Origin: Blepharisma stoltei
Taxonomy: Eukaryota; Ciliophora; Heterotrichea; Heterotrichida; Blepharismidae
Direction of reading: 5' to 3'
Length of the DNA stretch: 64,000 nt
NCBI GenBank assembly: GCA_914767885.1
Contig: CAJZBQ010000057.1
Coordinates: 620,001-684,000, forward strand
Shown here: one piece after another, positions 1 through 12,023 of the stretch
How positions within the stretch are numbered: position 1 is the first letter of the stretch
How the letters are laid out: every line of letters begins with the position of its first letter
Made by a program: the position numbers and the translations under genes
The notes under the pieces: model-generated
The model's database searches: none
What the model was told of the DNA's origin: nothing
The model's input: the letters and a program-made list of their open reading frames with translations, nothing else

Positions 1-1
1 G

Positions 2-1063
2 CTGATTGATGCGGATAAAGGCTTTACTTTTATTGTAGACATAGAAACCCCGAATAATAATTCGTTGGAAAATGTATGCAAAAAAATCAAAAAAGTCTGT
101 GGTGACGTCACAGTGCTAGGAAGCCTTGATGTGCCGTTGTTTCCAAGACGTTTTAGTGATATAGATGGAATGCAACAGCTAGTTAGGCCTCTACACCATG
201 ATCATCCAGGGTCTATGGATCCGAATTACTGGGCAAGAAGGCAAGAATTTGGAATTATCGCAAAAAATTGTACTTTAAGTCAAGAACTCCCGAGAATTCA
301 ATATACAAGTGATGAAACTCAGACTTGGCAAACGGTTTATCATGCTTTGTCGCCTCTTTATAAGAAAATTGCTTGCAGTGAATTTCTGCTTAATTTTAAG
401 GAAATGGAAAACAAAGGGATTATTAAAGAAAATGAAGTGCCTCAAATAGCAGAAGTTAATAGATATCTATTGGGGAAAACTGGATTTCAGCTTAAACCTA
501 TTTCTGCTATGGAAAAAGATAGAGACTTCTTAAATTGCTTAGCATTCAGAGTATTTCCCACTACACTCCATATGAGACACCACTCTCATCCTTATTTTAG
601 CATAGACCCAGATATTGCTCATGAAGTGATTGGCCATGTCCCTATGCTTGCTGATCCTGAATTCGCTGAATTTGTTCAAGAAATCGGTCTTGCATCTTTA
701 GGAGCTGCTGAAGAAGAGATACAGAAACTAATGAACCTTTATTTTTATTCAATCGAAATTGGTCTTATTATGAATTCAGAAGGAGATAGGAAGGTTTATG
801 GGGCAAGAATCTTAAGTTCAGTCGACGAAATTAATCATGCTCTAAGTATTCACCCTGAACTGAGACATTTCGACCCATTCCAAGCTTGCAATGTTAAATA
901 TCATCGAAAAGACTTACAAGGGTTATATTGGTTTTGCTCAGATTTTAGAGAAGCCAAGGTACTTATGCAGAGATACGCAAGCACTTTACAAAAACCTTTC
1001 AATGCAACTTATGATAGAGTTCAAAAATCGATTAAAGTTAGCCACAAGGTGAAGTCTTGGTAA
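2..1063 (+). CDS. PAH: Aromatic amino acid hydroxylase (phenylalanine hydroxylase-like), 5' partial
   Basis: Non-haem iron, tetrahydrobiopterin-dependent hydroxylase, most like phenylalanine hydroxylase (Phe to Tyr). The frame is open from base 2, so the true start lies left of the window; the first residues look like the end of an ACT regulatory domain (FTFIVDIETPNNNSLENV). The catalytic domain follows, with the iron-binding motif DIAHEVIGHVP (two His) and the Glu in LYFYSIEIGL. The GLASLGA stretch and the DPFQACNVKYH region also fit the family. It ends in UAA, with no intron or IES in the visible part. Tyrosine or tryptophan hydroxylase activity cannot be excluded from sequence alone, but PAH is the usual protist member. 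Confidence 0.88.
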   Translation: MIDADKGFTFIVDIETPNNNSLENVCKKIKKVCGDVTVLGSLDVPLFPRRFSDIDGMQQLVRPLHHDHPGSMDPNYWARRQEFGIIAKNCTLSQELPRIQYTSDETQTWQTVYHALSPLYKKIACSEFLLNFKEMENKGIIKENEVPQIAEVNRYLLGKTGFQLKPISAMEKDRDFLNCLAFRVFPTTLHMRHHSHPYFSIDPDIAHEVIGHVPMLADPEFAEFVQEIGLASLGAAEEEIQKLMNLYFYSIEIGLIMNSEGDRKVYGARILSSVDEINHALSIHPELRHFDPFQACNVKYHRKDLQGLYWFCSDFREAKVLMQRYASTLQKPFNATYDRVQKSIKVSHKVKSW

Positions 1064-1376
1064 GGAAAATATGAGTAATTAAAATTATTTAAAAAATTGA
1101 CCATAATTTTCTATACAGAATAGAGCAAAAATTTCAACTGTTCCTTACTGAATTCTTCTCGTTATATGAGAAAATATGCAAATGTCTAAATTTACTTAAA
1201 TGATTTAAAAAGAAGTTTAAATAATTGACGTTTATCAAATTTATACTGATGAGAAAGGATAAAATGCCATAGGCATAATATTTATCTAATTATAATATGC
1301 AGGGTTTAAATAAAATTTTACTAGCCCAATTTAAAATTCCTTTGGGATCAGTTACTAAAACATAATTTATTTTTAA
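1064..1376. other. Intergenic gap PAH-kinesin
   Basis: AT-rich spacer of about 313 bp between two genes on the same strand. I see no ORF, repeat-family copy or RNA gene. It presumably holds the PAH 3' end and the kinesin promoter. Confidence 0.5.
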
Positions 1377-4133
1377 ATGGCACGACCCGGAAGAATAAAT
1401 TTACTTTTAAGACTCAAGCCTTCGAGCTCATCCACTCCTGATACTTCTTTTTATCGAATTTCCCCAAGCTTAACAGAATTTACTCTTATAACTCCTCCTA
1501 ATAATCGAACCCCTTTCTATTTCTCCAATATTTTTCCATCAGACTCCACAATCACACCTATATGTGAGCTTGTAGGCTACCCTATGTCAGATCAAATCCT
1601 TGACGGCTGCAATGCAACTCTTATAGCACTAGGGGCAATAGGATCAGGAAAAACATATAACCTATATGGCGAAATGTCAAGGAGAGGGTTATCAGGAGGC
1701 CTGGTTCAATCAAGCATACAGTATTTATTTGGAAAAATCCGATCATTGACTGCTGAAAGGAATATTACTGTAATTGTAAGTTTATTTGAAATGTACAAAA
1801 ATAAGGTCAGAGATTTGGGAATTGCATATAATAGCAAAGGAGAAGGCATTGAAGCTCTCTTAAAAATTTATAATGAGCAAGACCTCGCTGTAAAGGATAT
1901 TAGAGGGAAAGCTTATATAGAAGATGTGTCTTTAATTCAGGTCATGACAGCTGAAGAAATCTTTGAGATCATTAACCTCGGCTTTAAAATGAGAGAACAT
2001 GCTGAAGAAATCTCAGGAAGCATTGCCAATGACGCGACGACTATACTTTCTATAAATGTCACACAAAAGGATAAGCATGGTGATATAAATAGTACCAAAA
2101 GTGCAAGATTTAATATCGTAGATATAGCAGGTTCAGAGCACAAATTTACTGACTCAGGAACTGTTGAAAACGAGTCAGAAACCGAGCTCAGCAACCTTTA
2201 TGCACTTAAAAAGGTGCTGAACAAAGTAAACTTAGTCAAGCAGGGCGCAACTGTCAATGTAATTCCTTACAAAATCAGCAAACTAACTCAATTTTTGCAG
2301 AGCGGGTTTTCAGGAAATTCCACAATTTCAATATTAACTGCAATAGATACAGACCCAATCAAATATAGCGAAACTGGGCATGTCCTTGCTTTTGTGAAAT
2401 CAATAACAGAAATTGATAAAAATATCAAGAAAAACCTTATGCAGAGGCCTGATGCAGGGGCATTGATGGCTCATGAAATGGCCCAGAGGTTGGAAGAAGA
2501 AATTTATGAGCTCAATTCTATGATCAAAAAGAGCCAGCTTCAGCATGAAGAGAAGCTAAGACTTTTTGCTCGATTAGTTGGCATCGATGATGACTTAGAA
2601 TCTATGGTACTAGCCAAAAAAGGAACAAAAGAATTCCAGCTTGCTATGAAATACAAAGAATCTTTTGAGACTACAAAAAACTTAAACAGGAGAAATGCAG
2701 ACTTAGAAAAGAAAAATAATGAAAATAAAAAGATCCTAGATCACATTAAAATTTTGCACCAGAATAATAAAGATAAGCAAAAAATTGAGCTGACAAATCT
2801 AGAAACCGAAATCAGGGACTTAAAAGACCTCATCAGCGAATACAAATACAAAAACGAAGAAATTGGCCAAGAGCAAACCTTTTCTAACTCAGAAGGACTC
2901 GAAAGAATGCTTATGCACAGCCACTTAGCTGTCGAAGAAAACTCAGCCACTCTCCACAACTTAAAGCTCCAAATGCAAAATAATACCACGGATTTAAAAA
3001 ATCTATTTGAAATGAAAGAGCTTGGATTCAATGAAGCTGATCATGTAATGAAAAAATTAATTTACGACAATGAGGAAAAACAAAAGGCAAGATTTGCGAA
3101 TTTAGAAGAACAGTTTAAATATTTAATTGGAGACGATGAAGATTCGCACAGAGAATTTTTTGAGTCCCAGATGGAGATTAATACGTACTTGAGAAACTTA
3201 GAGTAACTTATATTTAGTGAGACTCTCAATGAGATTAAAAAAGAGACGGCTAGAATGCTTGAAATTGCGAATATTCAGAATGAAATTATTTATGATATTG
3301 AAGACGGAAAGTATAACAATGGTATTCGGCCTGTTTTGATCCCGACTAAGCACCACCCTCCAGCCCCAAGTCCTATTTTATTTCCTATGTAACGTTTATC
3401 TAGAGCTTGAAAGCTATTACCAAACCCTCCAAAGTTGTTAAAAAAGACCCAAAGCCTCACCAAACTTTCTCGCTCTCAGCAAGCTCGAACTTTCATGAAA
3501 ACTGCTTTTGCCCAATCTTTTACTTCCCCAAAAGAAGAAGAATCCTTAACTTCTCAAGTTTCTTTAAATACTACAAACCTCGGCGATATGGATATAAATC
3601 TTGCCTTATCTGCAAGATTCCAAGGTTTGACACCTCTAGAAATCAAAAAAATGGGTTACACAATTCAGCAATCTATCAAAAACATGCAAAGCCAAATAGA
3701 GTCAGTTCAAGCTGAGTCACAAAATTCTTACAAGGAAATTGAGCTCCTTGAAGACGAATTTTCCCAAGTTTCTGAAGAAAGAAATGTATTTAAAGATGGT
3801 TACAGTAAAGAAGTAAGAAGCAGAATTGATATGCAAGATAAATACTACAGTGTTCCTAAAGTTGATGATAGGTTTTTCTTTCTCACTGAAGCTTTTTCTC
3901 GGCCAAGTACCCAGTCAAAATCATCGAGAAATCTTCCTCTTAACAACCAATTTTCAGCCACATCTATCACTAATGCTCCTTTTAATAGGAATCGCAACAC
4001 AAGTTCAGCTAACCCAGGTCCAAGACTGTCAACGCCTTATAGCTTTCAAACATCTCCTCGTCCCAAAACCTCGGTTAGAGTCCTTCGCCCTACATTTTCA
4101 GCTTCAGGATTTAATTTTTTATTACCTAAGTAA
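1377..4133 (+). CDS. Divergent kinesin-like motor with C-terminal coiled coil, two 15-nt introns
   Basis: N-terminal kinesin motor: P-loop GAIGSGKTYNL near residue 87, switch II DIAGSE near residue 250. Switch I is degenerate (NDATTILSIN in place of NxxSSRSH), so it is a diverged or orphan kinesin. Coiled coil follows from about residue 360. The apparent stop at 3204 lies in a 15-nt intron (3203-3217, GTAACTTATATTTAG), and a second 15-nt intron is at 3389-3403. Just after it an in-frame UGA (3408-3410) is read as Trp. Spliced length is 908 residues, ending in a Ser/Pro-rich basic tail. It is convergent with ALDH7A1; the stop codons are 18 bp apart. Likely a microtubule motor; cargo unknown. 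Confidence 0.85.
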
Positions 4134-4151
4134 TGTATTTATAAGCCTTAG

Positions 4152-5914
4152 TTAAGATAAATCAAATTTAACGCCCTGTGATAAAGGAAGCTCTGATGAG
4201 TAGTTAATAGCACATGATGACCTTCTCATATATTGTTTCCAGGAGTCACTGCCACTTTCTCTGCCTTCTCCAGTCTCTTTTTCTCCTCCAAAAGCTCCAC
4301 CGATTTCAGCACCAGATGAACCCATGTTAACATTGACGAGACCGCAGTCAGAGCCATTAGGCCCAAGCCATTCCCACATGTGTTTTAAGTTGTTGGTGAA
4401 CATGGAGCTGGCAAGTCCTTGAGGGACTTCATTATTAATAGCGACAGCTTCTTCAAAGGTAGAGAATGGGATCAAGTATAGAATTGGGACAAAAAGCTCT
4501 TCTTTTACTATTGGGGCATCATGAGCAATTTCTACTATTGTAGGCTCGACATAGAAGCCAGGTCCTTCAATGACATTTCCTCCTGAAAGAATGTGGCCGC
4601 CTTGAGCACGAATGGTAGCAATCCCATCAGTGAATTCTTTGACAGCAGCTGCTGTATGAAGAGGACCCATAAGGTTGGTAGGGTCTAGAGGGTTTCCGAT
4701 TTTAATGTGCTTATAGGCTTCCACAAGTCTAGTTTTGACAGTATCATATTGTGAATTGTGGACTAAAAGTCTTCTGAGTGTGGTGCATCTTTGACCAGCA
4801 GTTCCAACAGCAGCAAATAAGCAAGCTCTGAGTGCAAGCTCAACATTGCCGTCGTCCATAATGATGACTGCATTGTTTCCGCCTAGTTCGAGAATGGTTC
4901 TTCCAAATCTGTTGTGAACAACTTGGCTTACGTGTCTTCCAATGGAGGTTGAGCCTGTGAATGAAATTAATTTGACTCTGTGATCTGCCATTAAGGCTTC
5001 TCCTACGCTTCCGCCAGGTCCGACAACCATTGTTACCACTGCTGGTGGTATTCCATTTCTTACCAAGACCTCTTCCATTACCTTAGTGAATGCTATTGAT
5101 ACCAATGAAGTCGAAGATGCTCCTTTCCAAATTACACAGTTTCCACAGACAAGTGCAATAGCTGCATTCCAGCCAAACACAGCAGCTGGGAAATTAAAAG
5201 CAGTGATGACTCCAACAATTCCTAATGGGTTCCATATCTCCAAGAGCATATGCTTGCTGCGTTCTGATGGGAAAACTTTTCCATCAAGCTGTCTTGATAA
5301 GCCAAGTGCATAGTCGCAGACGTCAATAAACTCTTGAACTTCTCCTAATCCTTCACTTACTCCCCCTACTAACCCTACTAACGGATGGGATTAATTTTTT
5401 TTAAAAGATTTATAGTTTTAAAATAATTTGGAAAGTAATTTAATTTATGAATTTATCTTTTAGATAGAACTGTTTAAAATATAAGAAAAATAGCCTAGAG
5501 ATTTTTATCATTTATATATAAACATATTTTTTGAAAAAATTTATATTAAATAAACTTTTGTAACTCATGGATTTTATTCGCTCACGAAGGAGTTAGGGAT
5601 TTTCCCATGACAAGGGTAACTAATCTTCCTAAGGCTTCTTTTTTGGCACGTAAGGCTTCTCCTATCTGACGAATAATTTCACCTCTACGAGGAGCTGGGG
5701 TATTCCACCAAACCTTTTTAGCTGATTCAGCATTTGCCAAGCAAGTTTCTAATTCTTGTGGAGTGGCTTGCTTAACATGGGCTATTACACGACCATCATG
5801 CGGATTTATAGCTGGAATTTCTGAGCCTTCTCCAGACCATGATCCGCTGAAGCAGCCGTGATTTGTTTTGTGAATACCTATCTCGCCTAAGAAATAAAAT
5901 GACGATGTTGACAA
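4152..5914 (-). CDS. ALDH7A1: Aldehyde dehydrogenase 7 family (antiquitin), interrupted by a 236-bp IES
   Basis: NAD-dependent alpha-aminoadipic semialdehyde dehydrogenase of lysine breakdown. The N-terminal part (5914 to 5593) reads to [10 protein letters not shown]. The rest starts at [10 protein letters not shown] and carries the catalyt­ic Glu region [14 protein letters not shown] and the catalytic Cys in [13 protein letters not shown]. Between them lies an insert bounded by TTA (5357-5359 and 5593-5595). Removing it joins MGKSL to [10 protein letters not shown] in frame, as in animal and plant ALDH7. Restored length is 508 residues, the family norm. The N terminus has no obvious targeting peptide. 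UAA stop. Confidence 0.93.
5357..5592. mobile_element. IES, 236 bp, decayed family-A MITE in ALDH7A1
   Basis: Insert between direct repeats TTA. Its ends are CTCCCCC (left) and CGCTCACGAAGGAG (right), matching family-A termini such as CTCACGGAGG. The interior is AT-rich. Excision restores ALDH7A1 exactly (MGKSL|SEGLG). Confidence 0.9.
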
Positions 5915-5929
5915 GTTGCACTCCTTATT

Positions 5930-6260
5930 CGAGATAGGACCCTTCCTGATGAATCTGAAAATAGTGCCTTATCACTTTTTGAAGGAGGCATTCGGGTTTT
6001 GGCTTAGGTTTGGGAAAATGGAAGTTTTTGTTTCTCACTCGAAAATTTTCCTGTCCTACCAGATAGATGAGACAGGTTTCGCTTCTCACTTGGTCTCTTC
6101 TTATCAGGAATAGGGCACCTCACAGATGGTGGTTCTGCCCTCAAGAGCAATATTTGGGCATATGGTTCAAATCAAAAATCCAAAGGTCAACATTTTCGAG
6201 CCAAAATGGACAGCAGCTAATTGTTAACTCCACTTATGGCCAGCATGCCCTTTAACTAAA
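5930..6260 (+). repeat. Family-R SINE-like repeat copy
   Basis: GC-richer block in AT-rich surroundings. It shares ordered segments with copies near 37.2 kb, 37.8 kb and 49.7 kb: a CCTGATGAA start, a GGTTTGGGAAA region, an AGATAGATGAGACAGG region, and the 3' end CTTATGGCC followed by TTTAACTAA. No long ORF. The outer boundaries are approximate. Confidence 0.6.
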
Positions 6261-6815
6261 TATCTCGGCTAAGAAGGAAAATTCGTCGTAGCTAAGATCG
6301 GCCATTAAAATTATAATACGAATAATTTCATTCTTAGATGTGGCTATATATAGATATAATAGAAGAGGAAATTAAATTAGCAGAAAATCAAGGCTTTGAT
6401 GAGATTTTCAGATATGATAAAAATCGTTATTAGTAATTGTCCATAAATGCATTTTCGAAGGTTTGCGCTATGAAGATATGAAAATTAGCATGCACACAAT
6501 AAAATATGAATAAATTATAAAATTGATCAAAGATTTTTAAATTATTAAAGGCAGAAATAATTAATGAGTTTTAACATATATTTAATTGCTACTTTCTTTC
6601 TATGCTAAAGGAAATATTTAGATAGAAACATGAAAAGAGATAGCTGAATAGGATTACTCATTAATAGCTAAATAAAGTTAGAGCTAAAAGATTCTACTTC
6701 TCCAAATCCGAATTGCTACTAAAAAATCAAGAGGCATTATTTTTCAGCTTGGATTTGTATGCTCCATATGGTGCGCCTTGAAGTCCGTTTTACGTCAGCA
6801 TCGCAATTTTATTTC
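6261..6815. other. AT-rich spacer, no gene seen
   Basis: Low-complexity AT-rich sequence between repeat copies upstream of ALDH7A1. I found no credible coding frame, even reading UGA as Trp. Confidence 0.4.
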
Positions 6816-7095
6816 TTACTCCCCTCTTCAGTGAGTGAATAAAAAGATTTTAGTGTTAGAGGATTTAAATTTTTTCATATTCCAATTCACGAAATTTGGG
6901 AAATAAAAATTTAATTTGGAAACTTATAAAGTTTCTCAAATTTAATAGAATTGGCTAGAGATTTCATGATAGTAATTATAACTTACATATCAAAATGTTT
7001 TTTCTTAAAAAATTTTTTGTTCTCTCGGGGAGGGTGGTTTTTACCCAAAAACAGGGATTTTTCCAATTGTTTTGTTCGTTCATAGAGAAGGAATG
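6816..7095. mobile_element. Decayed family-A MITE, intergenic
   Basis: The left end TTACTCCCCTCTTCAGTGAG and the right part, with two terminus-like motifs (TTCTCTCGGGGAGGGTGG, then TTTTGTTCGTTCATAGAGAAGG) about 50 bp apart, follow the family-A layout: one plain end and one doubled end around an AT-rich core. It is diverged from the intact copies near 45 and 48 kb. Confidence 0.65.
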
Positions 7096-7099
7096 TTAG

Positions 7100-7465
7100 C
7101 CAAATAAATTAAATGATTAAACTAACCATAAGAGGGCAAGCCCACTAACCTTCGCCTCGTCTCGGTTCCAGAAGCAGTATCTCCATAGACTTCTGAGTTC
7201 AAATAATGAAAATGGAAGAATGCCATTTTGGATTTCCGTATGAAACATCTGTCCAAGGGATAAGTAGAGCCACCCTCAGTAGTGTGCTCAATGGTCCCGA
7301 CAAGGAAAGACCATGTGGTAGACAAAACCTGTCTAGCCCATCTGGCAGAAAACCTTCAGGGAGAAAAAAATAACTTCCCTCTTCGTAAGGCATCTCCAAA
7401 CCTGAAAGCCTGCTTCAAAAAGGTGCAGAGGCCCTACTCCATAGGTAGTCTAATTTTCATAAACG
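7100..7465 (-). repeat. Family-R SINE-like repeat copy, reverse orientation
   Basis: Read on the minus strand it has the family order: GCCTCTGCACCTTTTTGAAG, an AGGGAAGTT region, a GATGGGCTAGACAGG segment and the 3' end GTTAGTGGGCTTGCC...CTTATGG. Non-coding. Borders are approximate. Confidence 0.6.
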
Positions 7466-7665
7466 TCACAATTTATTTTTCTTTAACCACATTAGGAATT
7501 ATAAAAATGAAAGTTCTTTAGAATTAGCAATTTTTTAATTTCCACTACTCTTATCATGCACTACAAGTTTTTGGATATAAGAGAAAGTCATTAATAAATT
7601 CAAAATTGCATATTTTAACGTAAAAAATTTAGCTTACAAATTTGGAGATCCATTACTAGCATTTT

Positions 7666-8535
7666 TTAATCATTTTTACTTCTAGACTTTTTAGGAGATA
7701 AATCTGGGAATTTTATAGAGCTTCTTAAAGTGATTGCCCATCGCCCTTCTTCAGAATCATGCTTATTAGGTAGCTGCTTTCATAGCCCATATTTCTCTAG
7801 AACTCTATTCGATATAGGGATAATTTCTTCTTTCGTTAGCGTGCTTGAAATTATAGTGTTCCTATTATTTTCGTCATCTCCATTTATTCTCATCAGCAGT
7901 TTGTTTAGTTTTTCCTGCTTTTTCTTCTCTTTTAGTGACACTTTTTCTTTTGAAAATTTTAGACTTCCATGAAGATCCATTGCCATGCTTTCAATTTCTT
8001 TAAAATGCGTCTTAAAATGATAATAATCGAAGCTTTCTTTTCCTCCACTGAGTGTTTGCTTTGCTGAGCCGTCAAAATTTGTATAAAACGTTTTTGAATC
8101 TGAATTAGGTGGCAGAGAAGTATCAAATAAGCTTCTCTGGACTCTTCGCGATTCAGAAATCCTTTCCCTTTCTGTATTAAAATTAAACTTCAATGGTGGC
8201 TGGATTTCTTTGTCTTTTTCTCTTGGTCGTAGCCTAAATATGCTTCTCTTTGAAGAGCTATCAAGTGACAGTTTTTTATCGAAATTTTTGAAGCTGTTTG
8301 TAAGCTTTGATCTTTTATTTCTTGATGGTGCTACGCTTATTGACCTTTTAGTGTTTTCCAAATCAACTTCTTTATAAAGCTGAAGAACAGTTTCATTCAT
8401 TCTCATCCTGAATTTCTTTTCATATCGATCATCTATGATCTTTTTCTTTTTTTCTTCAATTATCATCTTCATCGTCTTTGAGTATCTTTCTTCGTTTTCT
8501 CTTCTGAGTTTATCATAGGCATATACATTATACAT
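7666..8535 (-). CDS. Uncharacterised basic, Ser/Lys-rich protein
   Basis: Reads 289 residues from the Met at 8535 (MYNVYAYDKL) to UAA at 7666-7668. An in-frame UGA near 7783 (EKYGL-W-KQLPN) is read as Trp and extends the protein by about 38 residues. Charged, with an N-terminal helical stretch and a Ser/Arg-rich middle; no domain recognised. Its start is 28 bp from the stop of the membrane-protein gene upstream on the same strand. Function unknown. Confidence 0.75.
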
Positions 8536-8563
8536 TTATATATAAATAAATATTAAACTAATT

Positions 8564-9895
8564 TTACTTAGAATCCTCAGCTTTCACTTCAATAGAATCA
8601 GCAGCATTCGAATCATTTTGATCGATTATAACTTGCCTGAAATCGTCGTTTCTCTTGCTATACGCTATACAGAAAATAACTGCCATCGCAATAAAAAATA
8701 CATTTGATGACAAAATCGCATACGGCCCAAAAGTTGAACACATCGTGGGCTCTTCATGTACCTTTGCCGTACCTCTGCAATCAAAAGTCAGCTTCGAATT
8801 ACTTAAGGTGAACCATATAATAGTAGCAACAAAATTAAACATTGCAACACTAATAGCCCAAATCTATATAAAGCTTACATAATTCATAAAAGGAATTCCA
8901 TAGTCTTTTTTCGCTGCTATGTGAAAATATGTTTGTAAAAAGAAAATTGAGCACAGCAATGCAAAGCATTCAAGGACCGCATAGCTATTATAAGCATCAT
9001 ACAAGTGCTTATAGATCTGGCAAGTCCCTGTTGTGGAGTCAACTAAGCAATAAAACGTTGCTAAGCAGCCCCAATTCATGTCAGTGAACTCTTCTTCACA
9101 ATCTATACAGTTAGAAAGCCCACCTTCCCAATAGCTGTCAACTGAAATTCTTAACACCCATCGATTTACAATAAGCGCTGAAAATATAGTAATCATCCCG
9201 AGAACAAAGAGCCAGCCAACTGAGCCCATCCAACGATTGAATTTGTATCGTTTGGCAAGGCCGTCTAAAGAGATAGAATTTTCTATCCATTTTCTGTCTG
9301 GCTGCCTGTGTAAAACAATCGCTAATAATAAGAATGATAAAAGACACAGCAAGCAATTAATTTTAGCGATTTGAGGGCCATTTTTGGCCTCAAACGAGAT
9401 TTCTATAGGATTTTCTTCAACGCCATATGAAATAAACTCTACTGGGTTTAATTGATACCACGCTGATATGGCTATTATATGCCCAATCATCATAAAAAAC
9501 GACAATACATATAGTGTTACGTTTTTACCCTGCCTTTTGTCGCTCATAAGTAGGATGAGCTTTTCCAGCAACACCAGCCCAATGATAAAGGAAAAAGCTT
9601 CTAGTGAAAAATAGGCGTAAGCCGACCTATTGTTGCTTGAGTAGATTTGGCAGTCTCCAATAATGTCTTTCGAGTCGCAAATATTTGAAAAGCACTGCCA
9701 GCTCCATCCATTGTACATTTCTTTACAATTTTGGCAATTAAAAAGGCTGAACTGATACGACTCATCATTTTGGCTGAGGGTGGATCACTGAGGGTGAAAA
9801 ACTGAGACCACCATGAGAATTAGACAGATAAAGGTTGAAAATACTGGAGCAAGTAGAGTCTTTTTCGGCCAAATTTTTTTGTCTTGGGTTTCCAT
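8564..9895 (-). CDS. Multipass membrane protein, tandem paralogue 1
   Basis: Starts at 9895 (METQDKKIWPKKTLLAPVF) and runs to UAA at 8564, 438 residues after removing a 15-nt intron (8864-8878, GTAAGCTTTATATAG on the minus strand). One UGA is read as Trp (HPQ-W-STLSQ). About six hydrophobic segments and a Cys-rich loop with CxxC motifs (FNCQNCKEM, SNCIDCEEE). It shares its plan and motifs (WSTL.Q, C.NC, WSW.CFS) with the next gene, so the two are a tandem duplication. Family not recognised. Confidence 0.85.
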
Positions 9896-10181
9896 TTTAT
9901 TAATCTGTAAGTTCTTTGAATTTGTAATGGATGCAATACTGACAGAATAGGTTAATTTTTTTTTTATATCAGATTTCGAATATACATTCGATTAAAAGTT
10001 AATTTTAAAATATTTGAAAAATTGTTTTCTAGCCATAATATGGATCAAACGTTTTATAATTAAATTTATAACTGATAGAAAACATATATTTTTTATTAAA
10101 AAATGTAGATAAGCATAGTTTTTAACCAGCTGAAATATTGAGTAAATTTGGTTTTTTGATTAAAAAGTTGATAGGAAACTA

Positions 10182-11546
10182 TTAATCGCTTAATATTGTA
10201 TTATTTTTAAAATCTTCAATGCGCGACTTTTCATGAAACTTAGAAATTCCCTGCTCTTGGCTTTCCTGAAGCTTAATTATAGATTTGTAATCATAATTCC
10301 GTTTATAAAATATATAGCAATACAGAGCCGTCATGAAAATAGAAAAAAAGTTTGATACCATAAGTAAATGAGGCCCTAATCTTGAACATGTAAAAATATG
10401 CTTATGCGGTTTAATTTTTTTTTTGTTACAGTGGGAATCCAATGCCACATCACTCTCCATAAACCATAAAACTGTAGCAGTAATATGGAATACTGATAGC
10501 AAAATTGCGTAAATCTGCATAGGAATTACATATGTCATATAAGCTGAGCCATAAATTTTTCGATTTAAAAAGTATATATAGGTTTGAATAAAGAAAACTG
10601 AGCAGAGTAAAGCCAGCCCATCAAAAAATATATAAAGCTTATAAGCATTAAACATATGAGAATAAAGCTTGCAGCTTTTTGATGAAGGAGAAACGAAGCA
10701 TTCACGAGCAACTAAGCACTCCCAATCAAAATCAGGGATTTTTGGTTCACAAGCAACACAAGATGAGAGTCCTCCTCTCCATAAGTTATCTTTAGTGTGC
10801 CGCTCTACTCACTCTTCATGATAAACAGTAAAAATTACTATAAGAAATAAAATAAAAAATAATAGCCCAACAATTATCAATAATAGTTCAACTCTGATAA
10901 ATCATATATACCGAGCAAGAGGCTCGCTATTTGATATATTTTCTCTTTGTTTTCATATCAGGATCATCAGCGAAATAAACGCGAAACTACAAATAAAAAT
11001 ATTAGCGAAAGCTAAAAATGGTCCATTTTCTGCATATACACATGGCTTTTCTATAGAGCACTCTTCATTAGATTTATACCAATTTGCATCATTTAATACT
11101 GATCATATATATATAGCCATCACATGAGCAATGAGCATGAAAGCAGCAAGTAAGCACAAAATAATTTTGCCTCCATAATTCTTATCAAAAATTACCAAAA
11201 TTATCTTTTCAACTACCATCAGCCCAGAGATGATCGCAATAATTTCAAATGAAAAATAAAAGAATGAAGCTTTTGATCCGTTGTTATATGCTATGCAGTT
11301 TCCGGAACTGGAATCGTCATAATAACAATAGTCAGAAAAACATTTCCAGCTTCAATCCTTCAAATAATTCACACAATTTTTGCACCTATAAAGACTCATT
11401 TCGTTTGATATTTCACCTTGATCAAGGGTAGATCATTTCTTAGCAGTTAATGATATAATCATTACCAAAACACTAGCAGAAAATAATGTTAAGGGCAAAA
11501 ATAGTGTTTTCTTCGTAAATAGTCAGCTTCTATCAGCAGTTTGCAT
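10182..11546 (-). CDS. Multipass membrane protein, tandem paralogue 2, rich in UGA-Trp
   Basis: Starts at 11546 (MQTADRSWLFTKKTLFLPL) and ends UAA at 10182, 454 residues with no intron. At least seven in-frame UGA codons are needed; two align with Trp in the neighbouring paralogue (WSTLDQ, DWSWKCFS). Same arrangement of hydrophobic segments and Cys motifs (YRCKNCVNY, SCVACEPK). Under the standard code this gene looks shattered, so it would be missed without the UGA reassignment. Function unknown. Confidence 0.85.
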
Positions 11547-12018
11547 ACTTGAGTTATATTTAATAGCGATATGTATGGAATTAGAATTATGGTTAATTTA
11601 TGGTAACCTGAGCAGCTGTCTAGTTTATTTTTTAACTATTTTTATTTTATGAAACCGTGGCTACGCTGCTTGCTTTAAGTAAAGAAAAGCTTTCAAAATA
11701 TAGCATTTTAGGAAAATTGTTTATAATTTTTAGCCAATTTTTACTTATTAATAGAGAAAAAAATTATAATTCATCCTGTGTAGAATTGAAGGTTTTTAAT
11801 TAAGTTTTACCATTTCTTTGTTTTTCTAAAAGTTCAATTAGCCATATAAATAACCTATAATTCTTCCATTTAAATGTATAATAGGTATAAATTAAGATCT
11901 CATTTTTGATTTATACAGGATTTAAATTTTTACAATAAGTAAACATAATTTATGATTTAGAAGCATGGATCGAATACGAGGTTGGATAAATGTTTTAATT
12001 TCCTATTAGTATATAAAG
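11547..12018. other. AT-rich intergenic spacer
   Basis: No gene recognised. Together with the element that follows it forms the 1.2-kb gap between two minus-strand genes. Confidence 0.4.
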
Positions 12019-12023
12019 CAGAT

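Noticed and set aside
8564-11546. Many short separate ORFs under the standard code
   Set aside because: Reading UGA as Trp and removing a 15-nt intron merges them into two paralogous full-length genes.
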